Of a DNA stretch of 64,000 bases, positions 39,997 through 49,785 are shown piece by piece. Within the stretch, counting starts at the first letter, position 1, and each line of letters opens with the position of its first letter. The position numbers and the translations under genes were made by a program. The stretch covers positions 2,604,001-2,668,000 of the forward strand of contig NZ_CP104263.1 of the NCBI RefSeq assembly GCF_025244825.1, written 5' to 3'. The stretch comes from Arthrobacter jinronghuae. Its GTDB lineage: Bacteria; Actinomycetota; Actinomycetes; Actinomycetales; Micrococcaceae. The notes beneath the pieces were generated by a model. It had not been told where the DNA came from and searched no databases. It was given only the letters and a program-made list of their open reading frames with translations.

Positions 39997-41148
39997 TTAC
40001 GAAACGGCTGCGGGGTCCCACTCGAGGGAACGCGCCGAGTCGATGGTGGCCTGTCCCAGCACCCGGGTCCCCTGGTAAAGCACCATGGACTGACCGGGGG
40101 CAACCCCGCGCATGGGTTCGGCCAGCCGGACCACAAGCTCTTCACGGGTTGCTCCGGCGGCCTCGTCGGCTACGTCTTCCATCCAGCCGGTGGCAGCCAC
40201 GGGGTCGCCGTGGGCACGGACCTGGACCATGCACTGGAACGTGGTCCGGGCAGCGATCTCGGGGATCGGCAGTCCGGCCCAGGAAATCTTGATGCCGCGC
40301 ATCTGGTCGATGTTCAGCAGCTGCTCGGGTCCGACCACAACCTTGTTTTCCTTGGGGCGGATTTCCAGCACGAAGCGGGGCTTGCCGTCCGCGGCGGGCG
40401 TGCCGAGCTTCAGGCCGCGCCGCTGGCCCACGGTGAACGCGTTGGCGCCGGGGTGGGTGCCGAGCTTCTCCCCCGTCTCATCCACGATGTCGCCCTCGGT
40501 CATGTTGATGCGCTCTTCGAGCCAGCCGCGGGTGTCGCCGTCGGGAATGAAGCAGATGTCGTGGCTGTCGGGCTTGTTCGCCACGGACAGCCCGCGGCGT
40601 TCGGCTTCGGCCCGCACTTCGGCCTTGGACGGGGTCTCAGCCAAGGGGAACATACAGTGGCGCAGCTGCTCCTCCGTGAGCACGCCCAGCACGTAGGACT
40701 GGTCCTTGGCCCAGTCGGCGGCACGGTGCAGCTCCGGGTTGCCCTCGGCGTTGGTGAGGACCTTGGCGTAATGGCCGGTGCACACGGCATCGAAGCCCAG
40801 CGCCAGCGCCTTTTCCAGCAGCGCGGCGAACTTGATCCGTTCGTTGCAGCGCATGCAGGGGTTGGGTGTGCGGCCGGCGGCGTATTCCGCCACGAAGTCG
40901 TCCACCACGTCTTCCTTGAACCGCTCGGAGAAGTCCCAGACGTAGTACGGAATGCCCAGGATGTCGCAGGCACGCCAGGCGTCGCGGGAATCTTCGATGG
41001 TGCAGCAGCCGCGGCTGCCGGTGCGCAGGGTGCCCGGCATCCGGGACAGCGCAAGGTGGACGCCGACGACGTCGTGCCCCGCCTCGACTGCCCGTGCCGC
41101 GGCCACGGCGGAATCGACTCCGCCACTCATTGCTGCCAAAACCTTCAT
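39997..41148 (-). CDS. mnmA: tRNA-specific 2-thiouridylase MnmA
   Basis: MnmA inserts sulfur at position 2 of wobble uridine 34 in Lys, Glu and Gln tRNAs. The 383-aa protein opens with the PP-loop [15 protein letters not shown]. It contains the nucleophile segment [11 protein letters not shown] and the second catalytic cysteine in [12 protein letters not shown]. Start is ATG at 41148, overlapping by 4 bp the cysteine desulfurase that supplies its persulfide. The pair forms a thiolation operon as in mycobacteria. Confidence 0.97.
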   Translation of the reverse strand: MKVLAAMSGGVDSAVAAARAVEAGHDVVGVHLALSRMPGTLRTGSRGCCTIEDSRDAWRACDILGIPYYVWDFSERFKEDVVDDFVAEYAAGRTPNPCMRCNERIKFAALLEKALALGFDAVCTGHYAKVLTNAEGNPELHRAADWAKDQSYVLGVLTEEQLRHCMFPLAETPSKAEVRAEAERRGLSVANKPDSHDICFIPDGDTRGWLEERINMTEGDIVDETGEKLGTHPGANAFTVGQRRGLKLGTPAADGKPRFVLEIRPKENKVVVGPEQLLNIDQMRGIKISWAGLPIPEIAARTTFQCMVQVRAHGDPVAATGWMEDVADEAAGATREELVVRLAEPMRGVAPGQSMVLYQGTRVLGQATIDSARSLEWDPAAVS

Positions 41149-42371
41149 GAAGTAAAACCTGTTCCTGCTGTTTGGATGCTGCTTACGTGTCCGGCCATGC
41201 CGGCCTTCTTCGCGCGCTCGTACGCTTCGGGAAGTGCCTGCAACAAAGTGTCAACGTCTTCGGCGGTGGTTGTATGCCCGAGGCTGAACCGCTGGGCACC
41301 GCGTGCCTCGGTTTCGGTCAGTCCCATCGCCAGCAGTACGTGCGAGGGCCGCGGGACGCCGGCCGTGCAGGCAGACCCGGTTGAGGACTCCACTCCCGCC
41401 AGATCCAGCAGGAAAAGCAGTGAATCGCCCTCGCAGCCGGGGAAGGTGAAGTGGGCGTTGCCCGGCAGCCGGCGTCCGCCGCCGTCGTCGTCCCGTGCGC
41501 CGCGCAGGACTGCCTCCGGAATGGCCCGCTCGACGCCGGTGATGAGGTAGTCGCGGAGCGTGCGCAGGCGTTCGGACTCGTCCGTCAGGTGCTCGGCGGC
41601 GTCCTGCGCTGCAGCCGCGAACGCTGCGATTCCCGCGGTGTCCAAGGTGCCGGAGCGGATGTCCCGTTCCTGTCCGCCGCCGTGCTGGACGGGCGTGAGC
41701 TTAACGGCGCGGCCTACGACCAGGGCACCCACTCCCACCGGGCCCCCGATCTTATGCGCGCTGAGGGCCATCGTGTCCAGGCCTGCGGAGCGGAAGCCGA
41801 TCGGCAGCGCACCGAACGCCTGGACGGCGTCCGAATGGACTGGGACACCGTATTCGTGGGCCAGGGACGCGATGGCCCGGATGTCCTGGACGGTACCCAC
41901 CTCGTTGTTTGCCCACATAGCGGTGAGCAGGGCCGTGCTGTCTGCGTTGGCTTCAAGTTCCCGGCGGATGGCGTCGAGGGAAATCACGCCGTCACGGTCC
42001 ACCGGGATCCACACCGGCACCGCGCCTTCGTGTTTCTCCAGCCATTCGACGGCGTCCAGTACGGCATGGTGTTCAATGCCGGAGACCAGGATGCGGTTGC
42101 GCACCGGGTCGGCATCGCGCCGGGCCCAGAAAAGACCCTTGACGGCAAGGTTGTCCGCTTCGGTGCCGCCGGAGGTGAAAATGATCTCCGAGGGATGGCA
42201 GCCTGCGGCGGCGGCCAGGATTTCCCTGGAGTCCTCCACGACCATTCGGGCACGGCGGCCCGAGCCGTGCAGGGACGAAGGGTTGCCGCTGCGGCTGAGT
42301 TCTGAGGTGAGTGCGGCGAGGGCCGAAGCCGAAATCGGCGTGGTCGCCGCGTGATCTAGATACACGGGCAC
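41145..42371 (-). CDS. iscS: Cysteine desulfurase (IscS/NifS group)
   Basis: A PLP enzyme that takes sulfur from cysteine for tRNA thiolation and Fe-S assembly. The 408-aa protein starts with [11 protein letters not shown]. It has [15 protein letters not shown], the PLP lysine in [12 protein letters not shown], and the catalytic cysteine loop [10 protein letters not shown] near residue 330. Coupling with mnmA by a 4-bp overlap indicates that tRNA thiolation is its main partner. No iscU follows. The 130-bp divergent space to the kinase gene must hold both promoters. Confidence 0.95.
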   Translation of the reverse strand: MPVYLDHAATTPISASALAALTSELSRSGNPSSLHGSGRRARMVVEDSREILAAAAGCHPSEIIFTSGGTEADNLAVKGLFWARRDADPVRNRILVSGIEHHAVLDAVEWLEKHEGAVPVWIPVDRDGVISLDAIRRELEANADSTALLTAMWANNEVGTVQDIRAIASLAHEYGVPVHSDAVQAFGALPIGFRSAGLDTMALSAHKIGGPVGVGALVVGRAVKLTPVQHGGGQERDIRSGTLDTAGIAAFAAAAQDAAEHLTDESERLRTLRDYLITGVERAIPEAVLRGARDDDGGGRRLPGNAHFTFPGCEGDSLLFLLDLAGVESSTGSACTAGVPRPSHVLLAMGLTETEARGAQRFSLGHTTTAEDVDTLLQALPEAYERAKKAGMAGHVSSIQTAGTGFTS

Positions 42372-42501
42372 CAGCCAATTCTAGCGGCCATGGAGCCTGC
42401 TGCCGATTCGGGCGGCTGGGACTTTCCTGACGTTTTCCGTGGAGTGCCCTCATCCCACTTCCGCCACCTTCCCCTGACCGGCGCCGGCCCGTCGTGGCAG
42501 A

Positions 42502-43251
42502 ATGGCCGCGATGGAGCTTCAGCACGCCGATTCCAGGCCCATCGCCCCGCACTTCCGCCCCGGCAAGCCCCTGGCGCGGGCCGCCTTTCTTTCGGAACTG
42601 GCCGCCGTCCTGCTTCCCCTGCGCACTGATTCGCGGCTCCTGGTCGCGGTTGACGGCGTCGACGGCGCCGGCAAAACCACGTTCGCCGATGACCTGGCGC
42701 GTGTTATCCGCGGGGTTGACGGACCGCAACGCCAGGTCCTGCGGGTCACCCTTGATGCCTTCCACAACGTGCGCAGCGTCCGGTACCGGCGCGGACGCGG
42801 CTCTCCCGAAGGTTTCTGGCGGGATTCCTACAACCTGGAACAGTTCATGGAGTACGTCCTGGCGCCCCTGGCCTCGGGCGCCGCGGAGTTTCGGGACCGG
42901 GGCCATGACCTCCCAACGGACGCGGTGCTGGATCCTGAGCCGGTGATGGCCGCAAAGGATGCGGTAGTGCTTATCGACGGACTTTTCCTGCATCGGGAGG
43001 AGCTCCGGGACTTTTGGGACTTCTCCGTGTTCCTGGACGTGCCGTTCGACGTAACGGCTGCACGTATGGCAGTCAGGGACGGTCCCGGGCCGGGTTCCCG
43101 GCAGGCCGGTGCGGTGAGTCCGCACGAGCGGTATGTCGGCGGGCAACAGCTCTATTTCGCTGCGGCGGATCCCGCTGCACGGGCCGATCTGGTGCTGGAC
43201 AACAGCCGGGCAACCACGCTTCGGGTGATCAACGGAAGCGACGCCGGCTAG
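42502..43251 (+). CDS. Uridine kinase-like P-loop kinase
   Basis: A 249-aa nucleoside/metabolite kinase. Walker A is GVDGAGKTTFADDLA (about 52-66). VTLDAFHNVRSVRYRRGRGSPEGFWRDSYN is the substrate-binding region typical of uridine kinase-like proteins, and the lid contains DVTAARMAVRDGP. The substrate is not certain. The start is ATG 42502 or ATG 42511; neither has a strong ribosome site. Divergent from the cysteine desulfurase. Confidence 0.85.
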   Translation: MAAMELQHADSRPIAPHFRPGKPLARAAFLSELAAVLLPLRTDSRLLVAVDGVDGAGKTTFADDLARVIRGVDGPQRQVLRVTLDAFHNVRSVRYRRGRGSPEGFWRDSYNLEQFMEYVLAPLASGAAEFRDRGHDLPTDAVLDPEPVMAAKDAVVLIDGLFLHREELRDFWDFSVFLDVPFDVTAARMAVRDGPGPGSRQAGAVSPHERYVGGQQLYFAAADPAARADLVLDNSRATTLRVINGSDAG

Positions 43252-43286
43252 CGGAAGCACGGATGACGGCACGTCGCTGTGCTCCG

Positions 43287-43324
43287 TTGAGGACAGGGGC
43301 TGTCCTCAATAGGGACGACTATTG
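43287..43324 (+). promoter_or_regulatory. Operator and promoter of the WYL regulator
   Basis: A perfect palindrome with 10-bp arms and a 3-bp centre (43287-43309), written as TTG-AGGACA-N5-TGTCCT-CAA. It overlaps a second inverted repeat CAATAG-N6-CTATTG (43307-43324). A possible promoter, TTGAGG and TAGGGA with 17 bases between, lies within it, so a bound protein would block RNA polymerase. The same AGGACA-N5-TGTCCT core lies before the epoxide hydrolase gene. Confidence 0.75.
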
Positions 43325-43328
43325 CGTT

Positions 43329-44354
43329 ATGTGGGATACAGCGTCGCGATCGTTCGAGGTCCTTAGGAAACTGCAGCGGAAGGGTTTCGTCGCGGGCGGG
43401 ACCCTTGCGTTCGACTTCGGCGTCACAACCCGCACCATCCGCCGCGACGTGGCACGGCTGCGCGATCTGGGATACCCGATCGACACGCGCCTGGGTATCG
43501 ATGGAGGCTACTCCTTGGAGCCCGGCACGGTACTCCCGCCGATTTTCCTCAGCGTGGATGAGGCGTTGGCCTGCACCCTCGCGCTGCGGCAGTGGAACGA
43601 GGCTGCCGAACAGCACTTGGCAGCCGGCGTGTTGCAGAAAGTCCTCGCTTCTGTGCCAAAAAGGGTGCAGTGGATCATGGCGGCCCTCGACCAGGCCGCA
43701 GTCGATCTGGAAATTGACGGCCTGAGGGAACCGGAGGCGGCTCCGGTCGACGTCAGTGTGCTCGGGGACTTAGCCCGGGCCTGCGTCCTGCACCGCCGCG
43801 TGGAGTTTCTGCACACGGATCGCAGCGGGAAGGAGAAGATGCGCAAAGCGGATTCATCCGCCCTGGTCCACACGGCCCGCCGCTGGTACTTCGTTGCGTT
43901 CGACCTGGACCGGGACGAGTGGCGCACGTACCGGGTGGACCGGATCTCCGTTGTGACGGTGACCGAGGCGCCTGTCCGCGGGCGCGTCTTCCCCGGGGCC
44001 GGTGTCGAGGCATGGGTGGATCAGCAGCTCCGCAGCAGCTGGCAGCAGGTCACGGCCACGGTACGGATCCATGCCCCGCTGGAGGCCGTGAGCCGGTGGA
44101 TGGCGCCGGCGTGGGGAACCGTCGAAGCCGACAGCGCGGGGTCCGTTATTGTGCGGGCAGGAGCGGACAGTTATGACTCCATCGCCCGCTGGCTCCTTCT
44201 GGTGCAAGCGGACATCGACGTCATCAAGCCTGCAGAACTGCGCGCAGCATTCGGTCGCATAGCCGCCCAGGCTGCCCGCTCCGCCACGGATCAGGCAGGA
44301 ACCGGGAGTGCCCTTACCGAAGCGGACGGAAGAAGTCGGCGAGATCGTCCATAA
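43329..44354 (+). CDS. WYL-domain (YafY-family) transcriptional regulator
   Basis: A 341-aa DNA-binding regulator. An N-terminal HTH_11 winged helix (about 1-60, with [17 protein letters not shown] as recognition helix) is followed by a WYL ligand-sensing domain (about 140-220, with [24 protein letters not shown]) and a C-terminal WCX extension. I start at ATG 43329, because the reading frame extends upstream into the kinase gene without a credible site. There is no Shine-Dalgarno, so translation may be nearly leaderless. The operator just upstream suggests autoregulation. Its 3' end overlaps the end of the epoxide hydrolase pseudogene by 41 bp on the opposite strand. Confidence 0.88.
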   Translation: MWDTASRSFEVLRKLQRKGFVAGGTLAFDFGVTTRTIRRDVARLRDLGYPIDTRLGIDGGYSLEPGTVLPPIFLSVDEALACTLALRQWNEAAEQHLAAGVLQKVLASVPKRVQWIMAALDQAAVDLEIDGLREPEAAPVDVSVLGDLARACVLHRRVEFLHTDRSGKEKMRKADSSALVHTARRWYFVAFDLDRDEWRTYRVDRISVVTVTEAPVRGRVFPGAGVEAWVDQQLRSSWQQVTATVRIHAPLEAVSRWMAPAWGTVEADSAGSVIVRAGADSYDSIARWLLLVQADIDVIKPAELRAAFGRIAAQAARSATDQAGTGSALTEADGRSRRDRP

Positions 44355-45466
44355 GCAGGGCAGGCTCCTCCAGGGCAGCAAAGTGGCCGCCATGGTCAGT
44401 GATGTCGGTCCAGCGCGTGATCGTATTCTCCTGCTCGGCATAGCGGCGGATGCCGACGTCGTGGGCAAACATGATGACGCCGGTAGGCACACCCGACGGC
44501 TCCCTGCGGGCTCCCCCTGCCGGTTGCTGGGCGTAGCCGATAAACGCGGCCGTTCCTCCGGAACCGGTGACCAGTACAGCATGACGTTAGTGAGGATGCG
44601 GTCAAGGTCAATGACCGCCTCCGGGAGGGCTTTCTCCGGGAAAGTCCACTTCTGGAACTTGTCCAGGATCCAGGCGAGCTGGCCGGCCGGGGAATCGACC
44701 AAGCCTGCGGCTATCGTCTGCGGCCTCGTCGATTGGATCGCGATGTACCCGTATTCCTCCTGCATAAAACGCTGCACGCGGCTTAGCCGATCAAGCTCCA
44801 GCGGGGTAAATGCGGCGAGGTCATCGCTGGTGGGTGTCTGCAGCGGCATGCCCATCGACCCGTTGACATGGACACCCGCCACGTTGCCCGGAGCGGCGCG
44901 CGCGACGTCGGGCGAAACCGCCGCGCCGATATCTCCCCCGTGTGCCCCGTAGCGGTCGTAACCCAGCCGGCTCATGAGAGTTGCCCAGGCGCGGCCGATG
45001 CGCGCTGTGTCCCAACCTGCCTGGGCCACCGGGGTCGAGAACCCAAACCCCGGGAGTGAGGGGATCACCAGGTCGAAAGCGTCTACAGTGCCTCGGCCGT
45101 ACGCGGCCGGGTCGGTGAGCGGGCCGATCAGATCGAGGAACTCGACGAAGGAACCGGCCAGCCGTGGGTGAGCAGGAGCGGCAAGGCACCCTCGACCTTC
45201 GAGCGGATGTGGAGGAAGTGGATCTGCTGGCCGTCGATGACGGTGGTGAACTGCGGCAGATCATTCAAGGTTGTTGCGTGGAACACCCAGTCGTATTCGT
45301 CCGCCCAGTACGTGACCACGCGTTCGAGGTAGCCGGCCGGGACACCCGTTGCCCATTCTTCCCCCGGAAGCGCGGGCGCAAACCGCGTTCCCCGGAGCCT
45401 GTCCTTTAGCCGGTCCACCTCTGCCGGGTCGATCGGAATGCTGAAGGGCTGGATCTGGTCATTCAT
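44314..45466 (-). pseudogene. Epoxide hydrolase (EHN family), two frameshifts
   Basis: An alpha/beta-hydrolase with the N-terminal epoxide-hydrolase domain (MNDQIQPFSIPIDPAEVDRL), oxyanion/HGWP motif LLLTHGWP, and the C-terminal end [13 protein letters not shown] to [15 protein letters not shown] with the catalytic His. These pieces lie in three frames. One base is missing near 45155 (CCGGTTCC for CCGGGTTCC, after HGWP), and another near 44570 (TGGTCACC for TGGTTCACC, after VMLYW). Restoring both gives a full 384-aa protein. Start is ATG 45466 with GGAGG upstream. All catalytic regions survive, so decay is recent, or both gaps are sequencing errors in short homopolymers. A WYL operator lies upstream. 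Confidence 0.88.
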
Positions 45467-45532
45467 GGCGTTCCTCCGTGAGGGGTATGCCGGGGTCGGA
45501 TCCCCGATGCACGCCGACGATACGCAGCGCGC

Positions 45533-45549
45533 AGGACACACGTTGTCCT
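45533..45549 (-). promoter_or_regulatory. WYL-type operator upstream of the epoxide hydrolase
   Basis: AGGACA-N5-TGTCCT, 67 bp upstream of the hydrolase start, is identical in both half-sites and spacing to the palindrome in front of the WYL regulator gene. It indicates that the regulator controls both its own gene and the hydrolase. Confidence 0.7.
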
Positions 45550-45665
45550 CCTCTGCCCTTCCGCGGAAAATGTCTCCCCCGGGGCCCTCCCGTGCCGGGC
45601 CGCAGTGCCGGAACCACCGGTAGACTTGCCTCACGCAGCGACCAGCCTGCCCGAGAGGAACCATT

Positions 45666-46652
45666 TTGAGCCCGTCAGACCCGACGCTCTATGAGGTCTT
45701 AGGCCTGGCCCGCACGGCATCGGCGGCTGAAATCAAGGCCGCCTACCGGAAAGCAGCCCGGAACTCCCATCCGGACCAGGGCGGCACGAGCGAGAGCTTC
45801 CACCGGGTCACGGAAGCTTACCGGGTGCTTTCCGATCCGCGGCGAAAGGCCGCATACGATCGCCGATTCGGCCAGGACACGGGCGCAGGCGCAGGCGGCA
45901 CCAGCTCCAGCACCAGCTCCGGCTCCGGCTCCGGAAGCCCGGCCAGCCGTGCCGCAGGAACCCGGTCCGCCCCGGAACGGACTGCAGCAGACCTGGACCG
46001 GCCACCGTTGTTTGTTCCGGACTTCTCCCCGAAGAATCCTCCCCTCATCCCCCTGGCCCTGGCCGGACAGCAGGTCCACGGCGCACCGCGCCGTCCTGGT
46101 TTCTTCGCTCGGATCGGTTCCAACGCCGCGGGACGCTTCGATGCCGAGAACCGGACCATCCACCTGCTGGAACGCGAATTGCTGGAGGACTACCCGGCCG
46201 CGCGCCTGGTCAACGGTCTCCACATTCCGGACACAGGACCGCGCGGCGGCAACCTCGATGTCAGCCACGTGCTGCTGGGCGGTTACCGAATGGCGGTCCT
46301 GGGTTCGCTGATGGCCTCGCCCGGCAACTACCGGTGGGACGGACAGCATCTGCTGCACCGCGGCCGGGAAGTGTCCACCCTGCGGCTGGCCGATGCGGTG
46401 CGAACTCTCCAGTCCCGCTTTCCGGAGTGCAACGCCACGGGCTGGCTCGTCCTCCACAGCCCTAACGGCAACCCCTTCGAGCCCATCGTCGATTACCCGC
46501 CGAGGCTGAGCCGCTCAGCGCCTGCGACCCTGCATGTCGCCAACCCCGGCGGCCTGCTGCGGGAACTGCGTCGGTTCTTTGCCGAAGGCCCGCAACCGAA
46601 CACAGTCCAGCTGCCGGTGCTGGCGCCGTTGATCGACGCGTCCACCCGTTGA
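45666..46652 (+). CDS. J-domain (DnaJ-like) protein
   Basis: A 328-aa protein. Its J domain (about 6-68) contains the HPD motif in [10 protein letters not shown] and the helix IV end [13 protein letters not shown], so it can stimulate an Hsp70. A Ser/Gly-rich linker (about 75-100) and a C-terminal domain (about 130-328) without zinc fingers or the DnaJ substrate barrels follow, so it is not canonical DnaJ. The C-terminal part contains [23 protein letters not shown] and a repeatedly hydrophobic region whose family I do not recognise. Start is TTG 45666 with GAGGAA upstream. Confidence 0.85.
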   Translation: MSPSDPTLYEVLGLARTASAAEIKAAYRKAARNSHPDQGGTSESFHRVTEAYRVLSDPRRKAAYDRRFGQDTGAGAGGTSSSTSSGSGSGSPASRAAGTRSAPERTAADLDRPPLFVPDFSPKNPPLIPLALAGQQVHGAPRRPGFFARIGSNAAGRFDAENRTIHLLERELLEDYPAARLVNGLHIPDTGPRGGNLDVSHVLLGGYRMAVLGSLMASPGNYRWDGQHLLHRGREVSTLRLADAVRTLQSRFPECNATGWLVLHSPNGNPFEPIVDYPPRLSRSAPATLHVANPGGLLRELRRFFAEGPQPNTVQLPVLAPLIDASTR

Positions 46653-46693
46653 GCGATGCGTTTGGGCTCCGGCGCCGGGCATAGGATGGAGTC

Positions 46694-47161
46694 GTGTTCC
46701 GTATCCTTTTCCATTCCCCTGAAATCCCCGGCAATACCGGAAATGCAATTCGCCTTGCCGCCATCACGGGGGCCGAACTCCACCTGGTTGAGCCCCTCGG
46801 CTTCAGCCTCGAGGATTCCAAGCTGCGTCGCGCCGGCCTGGATTACCACGACCTCGCCGTCCTGCATGTCCATGCAAGCCTGCAGGACGCCTGGGAAGCC
46901 CTGAAACCCGAACGCGTATATGCCTTCACCTCGGACGGTGACACTTCCTACACGGATATCGAGTATCGTGCCGGAGACGTCCTGATGTTTGGCCGCGAGT
47001 CGGTCGGGCTTTCGGACGAGGTGAAGAAAGACCCGCATGTCACCGCCCGGGTACGGCTGCCCATGCTGCCCACCCTGCGCTCCCTGAACCTTGCAAATTC
47101 AGCCTCCATAGCCGTTTACGAAGCCTGGCGCCAGCACGGTTTCGCCGGTGCCCAGCTCTAG
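46694..47161 (+). CDS. trmL: tRNA (cytidine(34)-2'-O)-methyltransferase TrmL
   Basis: A SPOUT-class methyltransferase that 2'-O-methylates wobble position 34 of tRNA-Leu. The 155-aa length is typical of this minimal SPOUT enzyme. It has HSPEIPGNTGNAIRL at the N-terminus and the knotted SAM site MFGRESVGL to LPMLPTLRSLNLANSASIAVYEAWRQ. Start is GTG 46694. A methyltransferase gene follows by 15 bp on the same strand. Confidence 0.93.
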   Translation: MFRILFHSPEIPGNTGNAIRLAAITGAELHLVEPLGFSLEDSKLRRAGLDYHDLAVLHVHASLQDAWEALKPERVYAFTSDGDTSYTDIEYRAGDVLMFGRESVGLSDEVKKDPHVTARVRLPMLPTLRSLNLANSASIAVYEAWRQHGFAGAQL

Positions 47162-47176
47162 CGAAGGACACTTCCC

Positions 47177-47977
47177 ATGCCTGAACTCCACATCGGCAAC
47201 GCGTTCGACGACGGCGCCGCCGACTTCGAGCGGCTCGCGCCGTCGCTCTGGAACCCCATGGGAAATGCACTCGTAGCCGCAGCGGACATCACGCTCGGCG
47301 ACCGGGTCCTGGACGCAGGCTGCGGCACCGGTGCCACCACGATCCCGGCCGCACAGTTCGCCGGTCCCGGCGGCGTCGTCGACGGAGTGGACCTCAGCGC
47401 AGAGATGCTGGCCCTGACGCAGGCCAAGGCAGACACCCTCGCACTCAATAATGTCCACCTTGCACAGGCCGACCTCACGTCATGGCAGGCTGATGCACCA
47501 TACGACGCGGTGGTCTGCGCCTACTCCCTGTTCTTCCTTCCGGATATGGACGCCGGCGCCGCCCACCTTGTGTCGTTGCTTCGCAGTGGAGGGCGTTTCG
47601 CCCTCAGCACGTGGGCCGAAGGATCCTGGGAACCCTTCAGGGAACTGCTGTGGAAAGCCTGCCTGCAGGAACGGCCCGATTTGGAGGCCCTTCCCCAGTC
47701 GGGGGCCGAGAACGCGCAGCGGCTTCAGACACCGGAGCAGCTCACGTCCTGGCTCGAGTCGCTCGGCCTGACCGATATCACGGTGGCCCCCACACCGGGG
47801 CAGGTGCAGCTCAGTCCGTCCCTCGCCTGGTCGCTGGTGCTCGGCGGCGGTTACCGGATGCTGCTGCCCGAGGACCCGGCAGCCGTGGACCGGGTCCGGA
47901 CCGCGTTCCTGGCCGAACTCGGCGACGACTTCGCACTGAATACCGACACCCTGATCGCCACGGCTGTCCGCCCGTAA
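47177..47977 (+). CDS. Class I SAM-dependent methyltransferase
   Basis: A 266-aa Rossmann-fold methyltransferase. Motif I is VLDAGCGTGATTI (about 42-54), motif II contains VDGVDLSAEMLALTQ, and the post-motif region is YDAVVCAYSLFFLPDM. The C-terminal half is variable and may bind the acceptor. The substrate cannot be assigned; the fold is shared by small-molecule and quinone methyltransferases. AAGGACACTTCCC precedes the ATG. It lies 15 bp after trmL and convergent with the PIG-L gene. Confidence 0.85.
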   Translation: MPELHIGNAFDDGAADFERLAPSLWNPMGNALVAAADITLGDRVLDAGCGTGATTIPAAQFAGPGGVVDGVDLSAEMLALTQAKADTLALNNVHLAQADLTSWQADAPYDAVVCAYSLFFLPDMDAGAAHLVSLLRSGGRFALSTWAEGSWEPFRELLWKACLQERPDLEALPQSGAENAQRLQTPEQLTSWLESLGLTDITVAPTPGQVQLSPSLAWSLVLGGGYRMLLPEDPAAVDRVRTAFLAELGDDFALNTDTLIATAVRP

Positions 47978-48029
47978 CCGGCCGCCGGCAGGGACGCGCC
48001 GGCAGGATAGCCGGCAGTAGCTGCGGCAG

Positions 48030-48773
48030 CTAGAACCCGGCGATGGTCTCCGGGGTATTCACGCCTACGGCGTGGAAGGTTTCCGCGCTGACGCCCTCCG
48101 GCAGGCCGTGCCGGCGGGCGTTGTCCTGCAGGAACCGGCGGACCGAGGCGTCCATGCCCTCAATGTCCGGATGCTGGCTCGCATGGACCCGGATGGCGGC
48201 CAGTTTGACGTCTACCGTGGAGCTAACGTCCACGGCGGTGTTCTCCCGCTCACGCGGCGCACCGTAAAACAACAGCCACGGCACCTTGTACGCTTCCAGC
48301 CCCTGCTCCGCGAGTTCCGGATAGGCAAAGGGATTCTCGGCGGCCGGGTAAACCGCCCGGGTCACTATTTCGCCGCAGGCCAGATGGTCGGGATGGCTCG
48401 CCTGGAGGCGGTCCCAGTTCCGCTCGGGGTGCATGGACAGCACGACGTCGGGACGCACGCGACGGATCTGCTCCACCACGCGCGCGATCACCGAGTGGTT
48501 AACCTCCAGGTAGCCGTCCCGCTCCCCTAGGAACACAACGTCCTGCACTCCCACCTGCCGGGCGGCTTCCCGCTGTTCCCCGCTCCGCAGGGCGCTGACG
48601 CCGGAGCGGTCCGTAGGGTCGAAGCCGCCCGCGTCACCGGAGGTCATGATGCAGTAAGTGATTTCCGTGCCCTCGCGGGCCCAGCGGGCCAGGGTGCCGG
48701 CGGCACCGAAGTCGATGTCGTCCGGATGGGCTGCGAAAGCCAGGACCCGGCCGGGAGCCGACGTCGGGAACAT
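48030..48773 (-). CDS. PIG-L/LmbE-family deacetylase
   Basis: A zinc-dependent N-deacetylase of the LmbE fold. The 247-aa protein has the metal motif AFAAHPDDIDFG near residue 11-22 and a later His-containing segment DRLQASHPDHLACGEIV (second zinc ligand region). Relatives act on N-acetylglucosamine derivatives, including MshB and Mca of mycothiol metabolism; the length is shorter than MshB, so the substrate is open. I start at ATG 48773, one base after the etfA stop, because the upstream frame runs inside etfA. It is probably cotranscribed with etfB and etfA. Confidence 0.88.
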   Translation of the reverse strand: MFPTSAPGRVLAFAAHPDDIDFGAAGTLARWAREGTEITYCIMTSGDAGGFDPTDRSGVSALRSGEQREAARQVGVQDVVFLGERDGYLEVNHSVIARVVEQIRRVRPDVVLSMHPERNWDRLQASHPDHLACGEIVTRAVYPAAENPFAYPELAEQGLEAYKVPWLLFYGAPRERENTAVDVSSTVDVKLAAIRVHASQHPDIEGMDASVRRFLQDNARRHGLPEGVSAETFHAVGVNTPETIAGF

Positions 48774-48774
48774 C

Positions 48775-49722
48775 TCAGGCCCTGCGCTTCCGGATCTCTT
48801 CTGCCGCCTGGGGCAGCACGGAGAACACATCGCCGACAATGCCGAAGTCCGCGATCTCGAACACCGGGGCGTCGGCGTCCTTGTTGACCGCGACGATCAC
48901 CTTGGCGGTCTGCATACCGGCCTTCTGCTGGATGGCGCCGGAAATGCCGGCGGAAATGTACAGCTGCGGGGAGACGGTCTTGCCGGTCTGCCCCACCTGG
49001 GCGGAATGTTCGATCCAGCCCGCGTCCGTGGCCGCACGCGAAGCGCCCACCGCTCCGCCGAGGAGGTCCGCCAGTTCCTCCACGGGGCCGAAGTTCCCGT
49101 CCATGCCGCGTCCGCCGGCAACGATCACCCGTGCCTCGGCCAGTTCGGGACGTCCGCTCACACGTTTCCCGGAGCGGCCCGTGACCCGCGCGGCAGGACC
49201 GGTTTCCGAGAGGGGAACCTCGACCCGCTGCGGAGCAGCGGCGGACGGATCGGCGGGTGCGGGCTCGACGCTGTTGGCCTTGACGGTGATGATGGGCGTG
49301 CCGGTGCGCACCCGGCAGGTCGAGGTGTAGGACCCGGCGAGCACCGACTTGGTGACGGCGAGGTCCGGCGCCACTGCAACGGCGTCAGTAATGACGCCGG
49401 AGCCGAGCTTGATTCCGGCGCGGGCGGCAATTTCGCGGTCCTCGAAGGAGTTGCCCAGCAGGATCGCGGCGGGCTGTTCGGTCTTCGCAGCGTCGGCCAG
49501 GAAGGCGGCCTTGGCGGCCACCAGGACGGTGTCCAGTTCCCCCGCCGGCTCGTAGACCTTCACGGCACCGTGCGAGGCAAGCGCGTCGAGCATGGCCGGA
49601 TCCACGCGGTGGGCGGCAGCTACTGCGGGCTCACCTACCGTGCCGGCAAGGGTCAGCAGTTCGCGGGCAGCCCGCGGCAGCGGCAGGGCTGGGACATCGA
49701 GAAAAACCAGGACGGACGCCAT
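48775..49722 (-). CDS. etfA: Electron transfer flavoprotein alpha subunit
   Basis: EtfA binds the electron-transferring FAD and delivers electrons from acyl-CoA dehydrogenases to the membrane ETF-quinone oxidoreductase. The 315-aa protein ends with the FAD signature GGRGMDGNFG, the GASRAATDAGW segment and YISAGISGAIQHKAG-like sequence (here YISAGISGAIQQKAG). I start at ATG 49722 because AAGGAG lies 6 bases upstream; the frame is open to 49773. It follows etfB by 63 bp. Confidence 0.96.
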   Translation of the reverse strand: MASVLVFLDVPALPLPRAARELLTLAGTVGEPAVAAAHRVDPAMLDALASHGAVKVYEPAGELDTVLVAAKAAFLADAAKTEQPAAILLGNSFEDREIAARAGIKLGSGVITDAVAVAPDLAVTKSVLAGSYTSTCRVRTGTPIITVKANSVEPAPADPSAAAPQRVEVPLSETGPAARVTGRSGKRVSGRPELAEARVIVAGGRGMDGNFGPVEELADLLGGAVGASRAATDAGWIEHSAQVGQTGKTVSPQLYISAGISGAIQQKAGMQTAKVIVAVNKDADAPVFEIADFGIVGDVFSVLPQAAEEIRKRRA

Positions 49723-49785
49723 GGTGCGCTCCTTAGGACGTAGGCGGCGGCGCCTGCGCAGCGCCGGTTTCAAGCAGGAGAAGTC

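Noticed and set aside
39970-41550. 526-codon open frame opposite mnmA and the cysteine desulfurase
   Set aside because: It spans two genuine opposite-strand genes and has shadow composition.
43854-45068. 404-codon frame as an intact hydrolase
   Set aside because: Only its first part is hydrolase; after the VMLYW segment it reads into unrelated frame and runs across the WYL gene, so it is a fragment of the frameshifted pseudogene.
47978-48029. Terminator between the methyltransferase and the PIG-L gene
   Set aside because: Only repeated GCCGGCAG words are present; no stable stem with a T-run.
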